A stretch of 64,000 nt of DNA from an uncultured Flavobacteriales bacterium (GTDB lineage: Bacteria > Bacteroidota > Bacteroidia > Flavobacteriales_D > Sanyastnellaceae): assembly GCA_937974555.1 (NCBI GenBank), contig CALJKR010000083.1, positions 1-64,000 of the forward strand. The letters run 5' to 3'. The notes under the pieces were generated by a model. It made no database searches and was not told the DNA's origin. It saw nothing but the letters and a program-made list of their open reading frames with translations. The position numbers and the translations under genes are program-made. Position 1 is the stretch's first letter. Every line of letters starts with the position of its first letter. Positions 1-8,660 of this stretch are shown here, in pieces.

Positions 1-71
1 ATCCCGCTGGGATTCGAACCCAGGACCCATACATTAAAAGTGTATTGCTCTACCAGCTGAGCTACGAAATC
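1..71 (-). tRNA. tRNA-Lys (anticodon TTT), 3' end cut by window edge
   Basis: Read on the minus strand, the stretch folds as a tRNA. The 5' acceptor strand GATTTCG (complement of 65-71) pairs with CGGGAT at the window edge. The D arm is GCTC/GAGC, the anticodon stem ATACA/TGTAT encloses loop CTTTTAA with anticodon TTT, and the T arm is CTGGG-TTCGAAT-CCCAG. The last acceptor base and the discriminator lie outside the window. A TATATTTG promoter box sits 21 nt upstream. Confidence 0.95.
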
Positions 72-92
72 GCCTGTGCAATTTTGCGGGTG

Positions 93-100
93 CAAATATA
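93..100 (-). promoter_or_regulatory. -7 promoter box of tRNA-Lys
   Basis: On the minus strand this reads TATATTTG, a perfect match to the Bacteroidota -7 consensus TAnnTTTG. It is followed by CACCCGC, a GC-rich start region typical of stringently controlled stable-RNA promoters. The tRNA 5' end is 21 nt downstream. The same 15 bases precede tRNA-Glu at 26986-27000. No clear TTG -33 element is seen. Confidence 0.7.
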
Positions 101-178
101 GGGTATGTTTCTATTAAAAAAAATAATTTTTAAAAAAAAGTTTCTCAAACAACTTTTTCAATTTCTCCGATGTCTTAA

Positions 179-186
179 TATATTTG
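179..186 (+). promoter_or_regulatory. -7 promoter box of the 204-4640 gene pair
   Basis: TATATTTG matches TAnnTTTG exactly. It ends 17 nt before the ATG at 204. This placement argues for the ATG at 204 as the start of the small gene rather than the in-frame ATG at 105, which lies upstream of the promoter. Confidence 0.6.
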
Positions 187-203
187 GAAATCATAGCATT
201 AGA

Positions 204-548
204 ATGAAATATCTATTTTCTTTTACCCTCTCTCTATTGGTCTGTTTGGCCATGGGGCAGAACATTCCTACGGAGTTTGTTAATCGCGAAGCATTTTCTA
301 TTTCGCGAGAAAGTCAGAAATCATCAGCCTTTCAGAGCATTCAATTGTCCGATTCTCAAATCGCGCAGTTGTCAAATCTTCCTCAAGGTCCTGTGAATGG
401 AGCCATTTTTAACGGTCAGATTTCTCCCAGTAATCAGTTCCAATCTTTCAGAGTAGAGGGTACTGACATCATCATTACTGTTCAAAACACGGCGCGTTTG
501 GAGAGAATGTTCAAGCAATCACAAAAAAAGAACGCTTCAAAAAAATAG
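204..548 (+). CDS. small secreted protein, unknown function
   Basis: A 114-residue protein of no family I recognise. Residues 1-18 form a signal peptide (MKYLFSFTLSLLVCLAMGQ). The mature part is short, rich in Ser, Gln and Asn, and ends in a lysine-rich tail. The reading frame opens at 105, but the ATG at 204 gives a proper signal peptide and follows a TAnnTTTG promoter box. It stops 3 nt before the giant T9SS substrate gene, so the two are almost certainly cotranscribed. A helper role for that protein is conceivable, but nothing in the sequence shows it. Confidence 0.65.
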   Translation: MKYLFSFTLSLLVCLAMGQNIPTEFVNREAFSISRESQKSSAFQSIQLSDSQIAQLSNLPQGPVNGAIFNGQISPSNQFQSFRVEGTDIIITVQNTARLERMFKQSQKKNASKK

Positions 549-551
549 GAC

Positions 552-3500
552 ATGAAGAAATTATTAGTCATTATTTGGGGAGCGATGCTCGTGGGTGCTC
601 AAGCACTGGCCCAAGATATTTTGTCTTTTCCTGGATCTGGCAGCGCGTCTTTTCCATGTATGATGCCCTATGGTGCTCAGATAGACCATTGGATGTTGGG
701 CAATGGAAGTGATACCACTTTTGCAGATACAACATGGCAAACCATGGAACTTTGTCCTCAAAATCCCAATGCCTTGGTTTCTTTGACCATTGATCAGTGG
801 GCTTTTTGCTCCAACCTTCCACAGGGTGGGCAATACTTGGTGGTTTACAATGGTCCTGCAGCCGATTTAGCTGCATTGTCTTCCATTAATCCGCTAATCG
901 CGATGGACTCATTGGTCGTGGGAAGCTATTCTCAGAATGTGATTTTCAATAGTTTATATTCAGGCCCGTCAGGTGTTAACTATTTCACCGAGGCGATTAA
1001 CCCCGGATGTTTGACCTTTATTTTAATTGAATTTGGTACTTGCCCTCCGGGTGATGGAGGATTTATCGCCTCAGTGGGTTGTGTAGAAGAGGCTCCTTTT
1101 TGTGATATCACTGCCATAGACCCTATCGTTGGGGATTGCCAAGGGGCTACTTCCACATACAGCATCGAGGTTGACGCGAGTTTGATTTTGTCCAATAACC
1201 CAGGTGCGCCAGTGATGGTTTCAATCGATGGCAATTTATCTACCCAGATAGATATGACCACGGGCAACAATAACTTTACCATTCCGAATTTGGATGCAGA
1301 TGGTGCCGTGCACATTTTGTCTTTTGAGGTGCCCTCTTACCCAGGTTGTACTTTTGAGATTGCTTTCACAGCCCCAGCCCCTTGCACCAATTGCACCGCC
1401 CAAGCGGGAACCGGTATTACAGGTGGTGCTGATGTAGTGCTTTGTGGAAATCAAAACAATCTTTGGAATGTCACAGGAAGTATTGTGTCTCCAGTGGATG
1501 CCAACGACCCCAATGTGGCCTACAACCCTGGTTTGGCTTGGGCGGTATTTTCAGCAATTCCAAGTATCACTACAGGAGATGTGACGAGTGATCCGGCTTA
1601 TTTAGGTTTGATGCCGGGCTCAGCAGGTCCTATTGACGGTGGATACGTTTTGTTGTTGGTAAGCAGCAATGGAACAGCCAATCAAATCAATGCTTTGATG
1701 GGAATGCCCAATGGTTTCAACCAACCATTGAGTTTTTACATTGCTCCCATAACCCTTTACAATTACAGCACGGGTGTCGTGTCTGTCAATGGTGCAGAAG
1801 GCCCTTGCTCAGATATCGGCGATATCGCGCATGTGGTATTGGTACCTCCTACGACAGTCAGTGCTCCAACCATTGATTGTGTGAATGGTCAAGTGACTTT
1901 CACACCAACCCAAGGTAACCCCGCTTTGAATGTTATGAGCTACAATATTCTTAACGTTCAACCAGCTACTGCAACCGCTCCTTCAACTGTAAACAATGGT
2001 TCTCCATTTACCATAGCCAACTTGGTGGATGGAGATACATATAGTTTCCAATTGGTTGATCCCAATGGGTGTACTGTAAGCCCAGCAGCGGCTCAGTTCC
2101 AAGGTGCGGGTGATCCCACCATTCCAGGTCTTCCTGATATCTGTCAAAATTCAGATGCAGTGCAATTGGTGGCTACACCATCAGGAGGGGTATGGTCAGG
2201 AACGGGTGTAAATGCCGGTGGAGTATTCAATCCCGACAATACTCCAGGTCCAGGAACTTATACAGTGACCTACACCACCCCGGGTATTTGCGGAGGTACT
2301 GTTTCTGCCGATGTTGTGGTGATGACCAATGACAACTGTATCACGGGTACAGTGAGCCCAATCGGGACTCCTTTGGTGGTGGCTTGTGGTGGTTTTTTGA
2401 CCGATGATGGGTTGCAAGCGGCTGACTACAGTCCCAATAGCAATGACACCACTGTTGTTTGTCCTGATCCGGCAATCCCATTGGATCAAATTTCGGCTTT
2501 GAGTTTCAACGTTTTCGACTTGGGATTTGGCGATCAATTGTCCATCTTCAACGGAAATAGTGTTACCGCACCATTGATTGGTATTTTCCAAGGTACAGAC
2601 ATCGTAACACAAAGCTTCTTCTCAACGGATCCATCGGGCTGTTTGACCGTAGTATTTGTTTCGGATGCCGATGCCAGCGTAGGTAACTTCAGTGCTGAAA
2701 TTACATGTGGTATTCCATGTCAAAATCCGCAATTGAATATCACTGTGGATCAACCAGATTTCCAACCAACCAAGATCTGTCAGGGAGAAACGGTAACATT
2801 TAACGCGTCTGGAACCCAGTTCTTCAACGACGGTCAATATGTTTCGCACGAATGGCAATTTGGTGACGGCACCATCGATACAACCAGTTGGCCCATCGTA
2901 GCCCACCAGTTTGACAATGCCGGTGGTTATGTTGTTCAGTTGTTGGTAACCGACAACAACGGTTGCACCAACAGTGTGTTGCCCGATATCTTGGTATTTA
3001 CTTCTACTACACCCAATATTGACTTATCAACGTCTGAAACAGACAACACCATATGCACAGGAGTACCTTTGGATGTTGAAGCTATATTCGACCCAGTGAC
3101 ATGGACCAATGTGCCAGAACCCAATTTGGGAGGGTCTATATTCATCCCAGATGATCAATCTCAATGTTTCTCTGACACACTAAATTTCACTGGGTTTGAT
3201 GGTGGTTTGACGATTACCAGTACCGCCGATATACAAGATGTATTTGTGAACATGGAACACAGTTTCATGGGTGATTTTGTGATCACCATTTATTGCCCAG
3301 ATGGATCAGCAGTAGTGCTTCACCAGCAAGGTGGAAGTGGAACTTTCTTGGGAGAGCCTGTGGATGTTGACTCTGATTTGTCTCCTGGTGTGGGATACGA
3401 TTATTTCTGGACACCAACAGCCACCAATGGTACTTGGGCACAAAATTCTGGTGGCACATTGCCATCCGGTGCATACGAGCCTGTTCAGCCTTTCACCAAT

Positions 3501-4640
3501 CTTTTGGGATGTCCAATGAATGGTGATTGGATCATTGAAATTTGCGACTTGTGGGCATCAGACAATGGATACATTTTTGACTGGAATGTTCACTTTGCAG
3601 ATTATATGTATCCCGATTGGACCACTTTCACTCCGAGCATTGGCGCGGGTTGTGACTCTTCTTATTGGACGGCTCCCTCAGGATCTATCATTACAGATCC
3701 ATTGAACATGTGTGACACCTTGGGTGTAACCCAAGCCGCTCCCGGAAGTTACGTTTACACTTATCATGTGATCGATGACCACGGTTGTGAATACACAGAA
3801 GACATTACAGTTAATTTTTATCAAGCTCCGCAAATCGAATTGGGCCCGAATATCCCTTATTGTGACGGAGCGGATTTGGATGGATCCGTAATAGGAGGAC
3901 AAGTTCCAGGAGTCTCATATGTTTACACATGGACCAATGCCAACCTGCTTTCCAATTCCAACGTTCCTTTGGTTCAGGTAGAGCCTATAGATACTTTGAC
4001 TCAATTCTCGATGACCGTGGTGTCTGGTGGTGATGCAGCCTGTTTTGCGACCGACTCAGTACAAGTATTTATCGTGAACACGCCCCCACGTTGGTTGTAC
4101 ACAGATACTTTGTGTGCTGGTGATCCTTTGGTGTTGACCGCTCCATTGAGTAGTAATTATAATTATCATTGGTTCTACTCAGAAAATGGAAATCACATTA
4201 CACTGGATGGAAGTGAATACCAATATTCAATTCCATCTGTATTCAATCAAACTTATTTTGTAGAAATTACAGAAGTTGTTTGTGGCAAGGTGGACACTTG
4301 TACATTTATTGTCAGTGCCCCTGATTGTCAATTGATTTTCCCCAATTTGCTCACAGGGTATGAAGGAGATGGCACGCAATCTGCGCTTTGTCAGGGAGAT
4401 CCCAATGCACAAGGAAACAATTACTTCTACATATGTGGATTGTTTGGTGCACAAGGCGATATCAGAGGATCATCTTTGCAAGTATTCAATCGATGGGGTG
4501 ATAAGGTTTATGAAAGCTTGGATTACCAAAATGATTGGAGTCCAGATGATTTGAACGATGGTGTATATTACTATATCCTAAGGTGGAATCGACCCAATCC
4601 AGAGTATTTTCATGGTGACTTTACTTTGGTTAGAGAATAA
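552..4640 (+). CDS. giant secreted protein with type B T9SS C-terminal domain
   Basis: A 1362-residue extracellular protein. Residues 1-20 are a signal peptide. Cysteine-containing CUB-like segments lie near residues 55-175 and 609-719. A PKD domain at about 735-815 carries EWQFGDG and later VTDNNGC. A proprotein-convertase P-like beta domain lies at about 866-1019 (NMEHSFMGDFVITI, ending with GDWIIEICDLW). The last 90 or so residues form the gliding-motility-associated (CHU_C, type B) sorting domain with VFNRWGDKVYES near residue 1311, the signal for export by the type IX system and attachment to the surface. There is no enzyme motif, so an adhesin or matrix role is inferred from architecture. 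A strong terminator follows. Confidence 0.85.
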   Translation: MKKLLVIIWGAMLVGAQALAQDILSFPGSGSASFPCMMPYGAQIDHWMLGNGSDTTFADTTWQTMELCPQNPNALVSLTIDQWAFCSNLPQGGQYLVVYNGPAADLAALSSINPLIAMDSLVVGSYSQNVIFNSLYSGPSGVNYFTEAINPGCLTFILIEFGTCPPGDGGFIASVGCVEEAPFCDITAIDPIVGDCQGATSTYSIEVDASLILSNNPGAPVMVSIDGNLSTQIDMTTGNNNFTIPNLDADGAVHILSFEVPSYPGCTFEIAFTAPAPCTNCTAQAGTGITGGADVVLCGNQNNLWNVTGSIVSPVDANDPNVAYNPGLAWAVFSAIPSITTGDVTSDPAYLGLMPGSAGPIDGGYVLLLVSSNGTANQINALMGMPNGFNQPLSFYIAPITLYNYSTGVVSVNGAEGPCSDIGDIAHVVLVPPTTVSAPTIDCVNGQVTFTPTQGNPALNVMSYNILNVQPATATAPSTVNNGSPFTIANLVDGDTYSFQLVDPNGCTVSPAAAQFQGAGDPTIPGLPDICQNSDAVQLVATPSGGVWSGTGVNAGGVFNPDNTPGPGTYTVTYTTPGICGGTVSADVVVMTNDNCITGTVSPIGTPLVVACGGFLTDDGLQAADYSPNSNDTTVVCPDPAIPLDQISALSFNVFDLGFGDQLSIFNGNSVTAPLIGIFQGTDIVTQSFFSTDPSGCLTVVFVSDADASVGNFSAEITCGIPCQNPQLNITVDQPDFQPTKICQGETVTFNASGTQFFNDGQYVSHEWQFGDGTIDTTSWPIVAHQFDNAGGYVVQLLVTDNNGCTNSVLPDILVFTSTTPNIDLSTSETDNTICTGVPLDVEAIFDPVTWTNVPEPNLGGSIFIPDDQSQCFSDTLNFTGFDGGLTITSTADIQDVFVNMEHSFMGDFVITIYCPDGSAVVLHQQGGSGTFLGEPVDVDSDLSPGVGYDYFWTPTATNGTWAQNSGGTLPSGAYEPVQPFTNLLGCPMNGDWIIEICDLWASDNGYIFDWNVHFADYMYPDWTTFTPSIGAGCDSSYWTAPSGSIITDPLNMCDTLGVTQAAPGSYVYTYHVIDDHGCEYTEDITVNFYQAPQIELGPNIPYCDGADLDGSVIGGQVPGVSYVYTWTNANLLSNSNVPLVQVEPIDTLTQFSMTVVSGGDAACFATDSVQVFIVNTPPRWLYTDTLCAGDPLVLTAPLSSNYNYHWFYSENGNHITLDGSEYQYSIPSVFNQTYFVEITEVVCGKVDTCTFIVSAPDCQLIFPNLLTGYEGDGTQSALCQGDPNAQGNNYFYICGLFGAQGDIRGSSLQVFNRWGDKVYESLDYQNDWSPDDLNDGVYYYILRWNRPNPEYFHGDFTLVRE

Positions 4641-4644
4641 ATTT

Positions 4645-4670
4645 AATCCCTCTTCGGAGGGATTTTTTTT
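4645..4670 (+). terminator. rho-independent terminator after the T9SS substrate gene
   Basis: A perfect 8-bp stem AATCCCTC/GAGGGATT closed by a TTCG tetraloop (4645-4664), then a run of eight T to 4670. The T run directly abuts the start codon of the next gene. Confidence 0.9.
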
Positions 4671-4673
4671 GTG

Positions 4674-6548
4674 ATGGAAATGAAAGCGGCAAAGCATTTA
4701 GGGCAATGGGCCTTGGCCCTAAGAGAGGAGCAAGAACACGAACGATTGTGGATAGAGCAATTGATTAGTCAATCTTCGCCACAACAGCGTAGAGAAAAAG
4801 GAATTACATGGTATCCCGTAAAAATTGCAGATGAGGGATATGGATTGGGTGCCTATCCTTATTTGGTTTTGGAAAATCCCCGACCCCAAAAGGGACACGC
4901 TTTTCAAAGTGGAAATCCAGTTTCGGTTTTCAGCGAAGCTGATGCATCCCAAGGTGAGCGCGTAGTAGGGGTCATTGGATTTGTCGATGACCAAAGGATG
5001 AAAATTATTTTTCATTGTGATGAATTGCCGGAATGGATTGACAATGGTCGATTGGGGGTAGATGCTTTGTTCGATGAGAAATCATACAAGGAGATGTTTT
5101 TGGCGCTGAATCGAACAATCAATGCGGAAAAGGGCAGATTGGCTGAATTGCGGGATTGTATTTATGGACAACGGTTATTGCGCTGGGATGAAGAGTGCGT
5201 AGCAGAGAGTGAGCACCTTAATCAGTCTCAGCAGCAAGCAGTTCAAGCCATAGTGAACGCCCAAGATGTTGCTGTTGTACATGGGCCCCCAGGCACGGGC
5301 AAGACCACCACTTTGGTTGCAGCCATTCAGGTGATGGCCCAACAAGGCAAGCGAATTTTGGTGACAGCAGCCAGCAATGCGGCTACCGATCATCTTTTAC
5401 AGCAATGTATTCAAAAGGGTTTGCGCGGGGTGCGAATCGGAAATTCTGCCAAAGTAGAAGAAGACAACCAAGCCTTTACCATGGATGCTTGTTTGTTGCG
5501 CGACAAAGAATACAAGCAGATTAAAGAATTGAAAAAGCGTGCGGTGGAGATGCGAAAAATGGGCGCCAAGTACAAACGCAGTTTTGGGAAGGAGGAAGCA
5601 GAACAACGTCGCTTGTTGTTTCAAGAAGCCAAGAAATTGCAGAAGGAGGCGCGAGACTGGGAGCAGTATTTGATCGATAAAATCATTGATGAATCATCGG
5701 TGGTGGCTGCAACGTTGATTGGTTCAAATCACCATTATATCCAAGAAAAAAATTGGGATGTGGTGGTAATAGACGAAGCCGGTCAAGCGCTGGGGCCTGC
5801 GGTTTGGGTGGCCATCGCACATGCTGATAAAGTGATTTTGGCGGGCGATCCCTTTCAATTGCCCCCCACAGTGAAATCAACCAAAGCCGCCGAAATGGGT
5901 TTGACTAAAACGCTTTTGGATGTGGCGATTGAAAACCTGCCCAATGCCGTTTCATTTTTAAATGTACAATACCGCATGCATCAAGATATCATGGCTTTCT
6001 CCAATGCGTATTTTTATAAGAATGCCTTGATCGCACATGAATCCGTCGCACAACGTGGTTGGTCTGATCAACATGCTGCCGTTGTCTTTATTGACACCGC
6101 GGGTTGTGGATTTGAAGAGCAAGCCGGTACAGATGGAGACAGTCTTCAAAACCCTGAGGAATGGCAATTGATTCTGAAGCATTGGGAGGCCATGAATATA
6201 CTGAGTGCCGGTGAAGTGGCCGTGATCAGCCCTTATCGCGCCCAAGTGACATGGGTTCAAAATGAATTGGAAAAGAATAGCCGAGTGACAGTCAATACCA
6301 TTGATTCATTTCAAGGACAGGAGGAAGATATCGTATACATCAGTTTGGTGCGAAGCAATGAGCAGAGTGAAATTGGATTCCTCAAAGACTACAGGAGAAT
6401 GAATGTCGCCATGACCAGGGCCAGAAAAGGTTTGGTTATTATTGGCGATAGCGCCACTTTGGCCAAGGATGCCTTTTACTCCAAGATGATTGAAACCATT
6501 GAAAGCAAAGGAGGGTATCAATCGGCTTGGGAAATATTATATTCGTGA
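4674..6548 (+). CDS. SF1 DNA/RNA helicase, UPF1/IGHMBP2-like
   Basis: A 624-residue superfamily 1B-type ATP-dependent helicase, cytoplasmic, acting on nucleic acids. Walker A is GPPGTGKTTT (near residue 204), followed by an insertion rich in Lys and Glu. Walker B is VVVIDEAGQA, motif III GDPFQLPP, motif IV QYRMH, motif V NTIDSFQGQEEDIVYIS and motif VI NVAMTRARKG. This order is characteristic of the Upf1-like family common in Bacteroidota. A GTG at 4671 and an ATG at 4674 are both possible starts. The gene lies immediately after a terminator and 1 nt before a lipoprotein gene. Its substrate cannot be told from sequence. Confidence 0.9.
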   Translation: MEMKAAKHLGQWALALREEQEHERLWIEQLISQSSPQQRREKGITWYPVKIADEGYGLGAYPYLVLENPRPQKGHAFQSGNPVSVFSEADASQGERVVGVIGFVDDQRMKIIFHCDELPEWIDNGRLGVDALFDEKSYKEMFLALNRTINAEKGRLAELRDCIYGQRLLRWDEECVAESEHLNQSQQQAVQAIVNAQDVAVVHGPPGTGKTTTLVAAIQVMAQQGKRILVTAASNAATDHLLQQCIQKGLRGVRIGNSAKVEEDNQAFTMDACLLRDKEYKQIKELKKRAVEMRKMGAKYKRSFGKEEAEQRRLLFQEAKKLQKEARDWEQYLIDKIIDESSVVAATLIGSNHHYIQEKNWDVVVIDEAGQALGPAVWVAIAHADKVILAGDPFQLPPTVKSTKAAEMGLTKTLLDVAIENLPNAVSFLNVQYRMHQDIMAFSNAYFYKNALIAHESVAQRGWSDQHAAVVFIDTAGCGFEEQAGTDGDSLQNPEEWQLILKHWEAMNILSAGEVAVISPYRAQVTWVQNELEKNSRVTVNTIDSFQGQEEDIVYISLVRSNEQSEIGFLKDYRRMNVAMTRARKGLVIIGDSATLAKDAFYSKMIETIESKGGYQSAWEILYS

Positions 6549-6549
6549 T

Positions 6550-7434
6550 ATGAAAAAATATTGGATGTTTCTTTTCGCTTTGATCGCAGTTTCTTGTAAC
6601 AAATGCAAGGATGAGCCCACACCGCCTACTGTGGACGAAGGCCCGATGTTGGTTGTGAAATTTGTGATGGATCCCAATCAGGAGCGATTGGATAATCTGG
6701 GCCAACCCAGCACACTTCCTGCAGGACACGGCGCCATTAGTCCAGATTTTAATTCTCTGAGTGCGCATTACATTGAATTGGCATCCAACATTTACACCCC
6801 ATTGGGTGAGGGCGAAGTGATTTATATGGGCCCCGAGACCATGGCAGGAGGCGCCAAGGCGATCGATTTTAATCAGGCCAAAATTGTCGCTCCTGGGGAG
6901 GTGTTTCTTCGAATTCCTCTGAAAGACATCACGCCGGGAACTTATTATTATCCCAGAATTTCTTTGTTGTATCAAAACTATGACATCATGTTGTTGCAAC
7001 AGGGTATGAACCTGCCTGGAACGGTGGCCAGTTTTGTTGGATACAACACGTACATTACCGATTACACCATCAACACCCAAACCATGACCGTCAATGACGA
7101 TCAGTTGCAAGGCTATTGGGGATTTGAAACATTTGTTTTTGGAACCCCTTATACCACGAGTGGTCAAGCCCCTGCCGGAGCGACGACTGTCCCCAATCCA
7201 TTATTTGCAACCTCGCCGATTCCCCAAGGATCCTGCGTTGTTACTGGGGTATTTGATCAACCCTTGGTTATCTCCGGAAACGAAACACAAGACATTCATC
7301 TGACGATTTCTTTCTCAAACAATCAAAGCTTTGAGTGGGTAGAAGTGAATGCAGACGGCAAATGGGAACCTGCTGCTGGTGAAAATGTAGTGGACATGGG
7401 AATCAGAGGCATGTTGCCCATGGTGGAGTATTAA
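6550..7434 (+). CDS. lipoprotein, unknown function
   Basis: A 294-residue lipoprotein. The start at 6550 (MKKYWMFLFALIAVSCNKC) gives a signal peptide with lipobox AVSC; an earlier in-frame ATG at 6490 lies within the helicase gene and would bury this signal. The mature part is beta-rich, resembling Bacteroidota periplasmic or surface lipoproteins that hold one ligand or metal, but I recognise no family. It begins 1 nt after the helicase stop and converges on the next gene with a 4-nt overlap. Confidence 0.75.
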   Translation: MKKYWMFLFALIAVSCNKCKDEPTPPTVDEGPMLVVKFVMDPNQERLDNLGQPSTLPAGHGAISPDFNSLSAHYIELASNIYTPLGEGEVIYMGPETMAGGAKAIDFNQAKIVAPGEVFLRIPLKDITPGTYYYPRISLLYQNYDIMLLQQGMNLPGTVASFVGYNTYITDYTINTQTMTVNDDQLQGYWGFETFVFGTPYTTSGQAPAGATTVPNPLFATSPIPQGSCVVTGVFDQPLVISGNETQDIHLTISFSNNQSFEWVEVNADGKWEPAAGENVVDMGIRGMLPMVEY

Positions 7435-7838
7435 GATTCTTCGGTCCACTCGTCAAATTCTTCGTCATTTTTTTTGACTTGCACCTTAACGGTTTTGCTG
7501 TCGCCAAAAAGCATTTGGACGATGCTGATGAAGATAGACAACCACAGTGCTGACCAAAAACTCCGTATTCCAAATTCAGGTACAATCTCTGATGCAAGCA
7601 TCAATATCAATGCGTTGATGACCAAAATAAAAAGGCCAAAGGTGAATATGGTGGCGGGAATCGTCAACACCAAAAGCAAGGGTTTTACAAATCGATTCAA
7701 AAGCATCAATACCAACGCCGTGATGAGTGTGTAGAATTTGGATTCGAAATGAATGCCGTCCATCCAAGCATCGCCAACCAGCAATGCCACACTCAATAAC
7801 ATGAACTGAAAACTAAGTTTCCAAAAATTTACTGACAT
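7431..7838 (-). CDS. phage holin 4_2 (YvlD-like) family membrane protein
   Basis: A 135-residue inner-membrane protein with four predicted helices and a short acidic cytoplasmic tail. The stretch NRFVKPLLLVLTIPATIFT, followed by a third hydrophobic helix, is the hallmark of the PF04020 family (named after phage holins but mostly chromosomal and of unknown function). Length is normal for the family. It is monocistronic, divergent from the transaldolase gene and overlapping tail-to-tail with the lipoprotein gene. Confidence 0.8.
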   Translation of the reverse strand: MSVNFWKLSFQFMLLSVALLVGDAWMDGIHFESKFYTLITALVLMLLNRFVKPLLLVLTIPATIFTFGLFILVINALILMLASEIVPEFGIRSFWSALWLSIFISIVQMLFGDSKTVKVQVKKNDEEFDEWTEES

Positions 7839-7865
7839 GGCTCAAAAGTAGGTAGGTCTTTTCTA

Positions 7866-7873
7866 TATTTTTG
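7866..7873 (+). promoter_or_regulatory. -7 promoter box of the transaldolase gene
   Basis: TATTTTTG fits TAnnTTTG and ends 17 nt before the ATG at 7891, predicting a leader of about 10-13 nt. No convincing -33 TTG was found. Confidence 0.55.
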
Positions 7874-7890
7874 CAACCAAAATCTAAACA

Positions 7891-8565
7891 ATGAAATTTT
7901 TTATCGACACAGCGAATTTGGATCAAATTCGCGAAGCAAAAGACCTTGGCGTATTGGACGGGGTAACAACCAACCCCAGCTTGATGGCCAAAGAGGGTAT
8001 TTCAGGAACAGACCGTGTAATGAAACATTACGTAGACATCTGTGAGATTGTAGGAGAGGGAGAAGGAGATGTAAGCGCGGAAGTAATTGCTACAGATTTT
8101 GAAGGTATGGTAAAGGAAGGCGAAGCCTTGGCCGCATTGCATCCCAATATTGTGGTAAAAGTGCCCATGATCAAGGACGGTATCAAAGCGATTCGTTACT
8201 TCACTGACAAAGGCATCAAAACCAATTGTACTTTGGTATTTTCTGCTGGACAGGCTTTGTTGGCGGCCAAAGCAGGAGCCACCTATGTATCTCCATTTGT
8301 AGGTCGCTTGGATGATATCTCTACCGATGGAATTGATTTGATTGATCAAATCAGAACCATCTATGATAACTACGGTTTTCACACGGAAATTTTGGCTGCC
8401 AGCGTGCGTCATCCAATGCACATTATTCAGTGTGCTGAGATTGGGGCTGATGTGATGACGGGGCCATTGAGTGCGATCATGGCATTGTTGAAACACCCTT
8501 TGACAGATTCTGGATTGGCTCAGTTTTTAGCTGACCACAAGAAAGCAGCAGAGGCGGCCAAGTAA
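7891..8565 (+). CDS. tal: transaldolase, small (TalC/MipB) type
   Basis: A 224-residue cytosolic TIM-barrel enzyme of the fructose-6-phosphate aldolase/transaldolase family; transaldolase moves a dihydroxyacetone unit in the non-oxidative pentose phosphate pathway. The N-terminus [16 protein letters not shown] and [13 protein letters not shown] are diagnostic. The Schiff-base lysine is in VVKVPM (residue 90). In VSAEVIATD the residue equivalent to Gln59 of E. coli FSA is Glu64, the form associated with transaldolase rather than aldolase activity. Monocistronic, with its own promoter and terminator. Confidence 0.93.
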   Translation: MKFFIDTANLDQIREAKDLGVLDGVTTNPSLMAKEGISGTDRVMKHYVDICEIVGEGEGDVSAEVIATDFEGMVKEGEALAALHPNIVVKVPMIKDGIKAIRYFTDKGIKTNCTLVFSAGQALLAAKAGATYVSPFVGRLDDISTDGIDLIDQIRTIYDNYGFHTEILAASVRHPMHIIQCAEIGADVMTGPLSAIMALLKHPLTDSGLAQFLADHKKAAEAAK

Positions 8566-8613
8566 GCCCCAACCCTGTATTTCTGTTCACATTCATACGT
8601 TTGCAATTCACAT

Positions 8614-8652
8614 CGGGCCGAACAATTTAGCGTTGTTCGGCCCGTTATTTTT
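8614..8652 (+). terminator. rho-independent terminator after transaldolase
   Basis: A perfect 12-bp stem CGGGCCGAACAA (8614-8625) and TTGTTCGGCCCG (8633-8644) with a 7-nt loop, followed by TTATTTTT. Confidence 0.92.
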
Positions 8653-8660
8653 ACTACAAA

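Noticed and set aside
105..203. Upstream start for the small secreted protein
   Set aside because: It would add a lysine-rich leader before the signal peptide and lies upstream of the TATATTTG box at 179.
3331..3705. Two plus-strand frames inside the giant T9SS substrate gene
   Set aside because: Out-of-frame shadows in a region where the main frame keeps conserved P-like domain motifs; no frameshift is indicated.
6439..7167. 242-codon open frame on the minus strand
   Set aside because: Antisense to the helicase end and the lipoprotein gene, both well supported; composition is that of a shadow frame.
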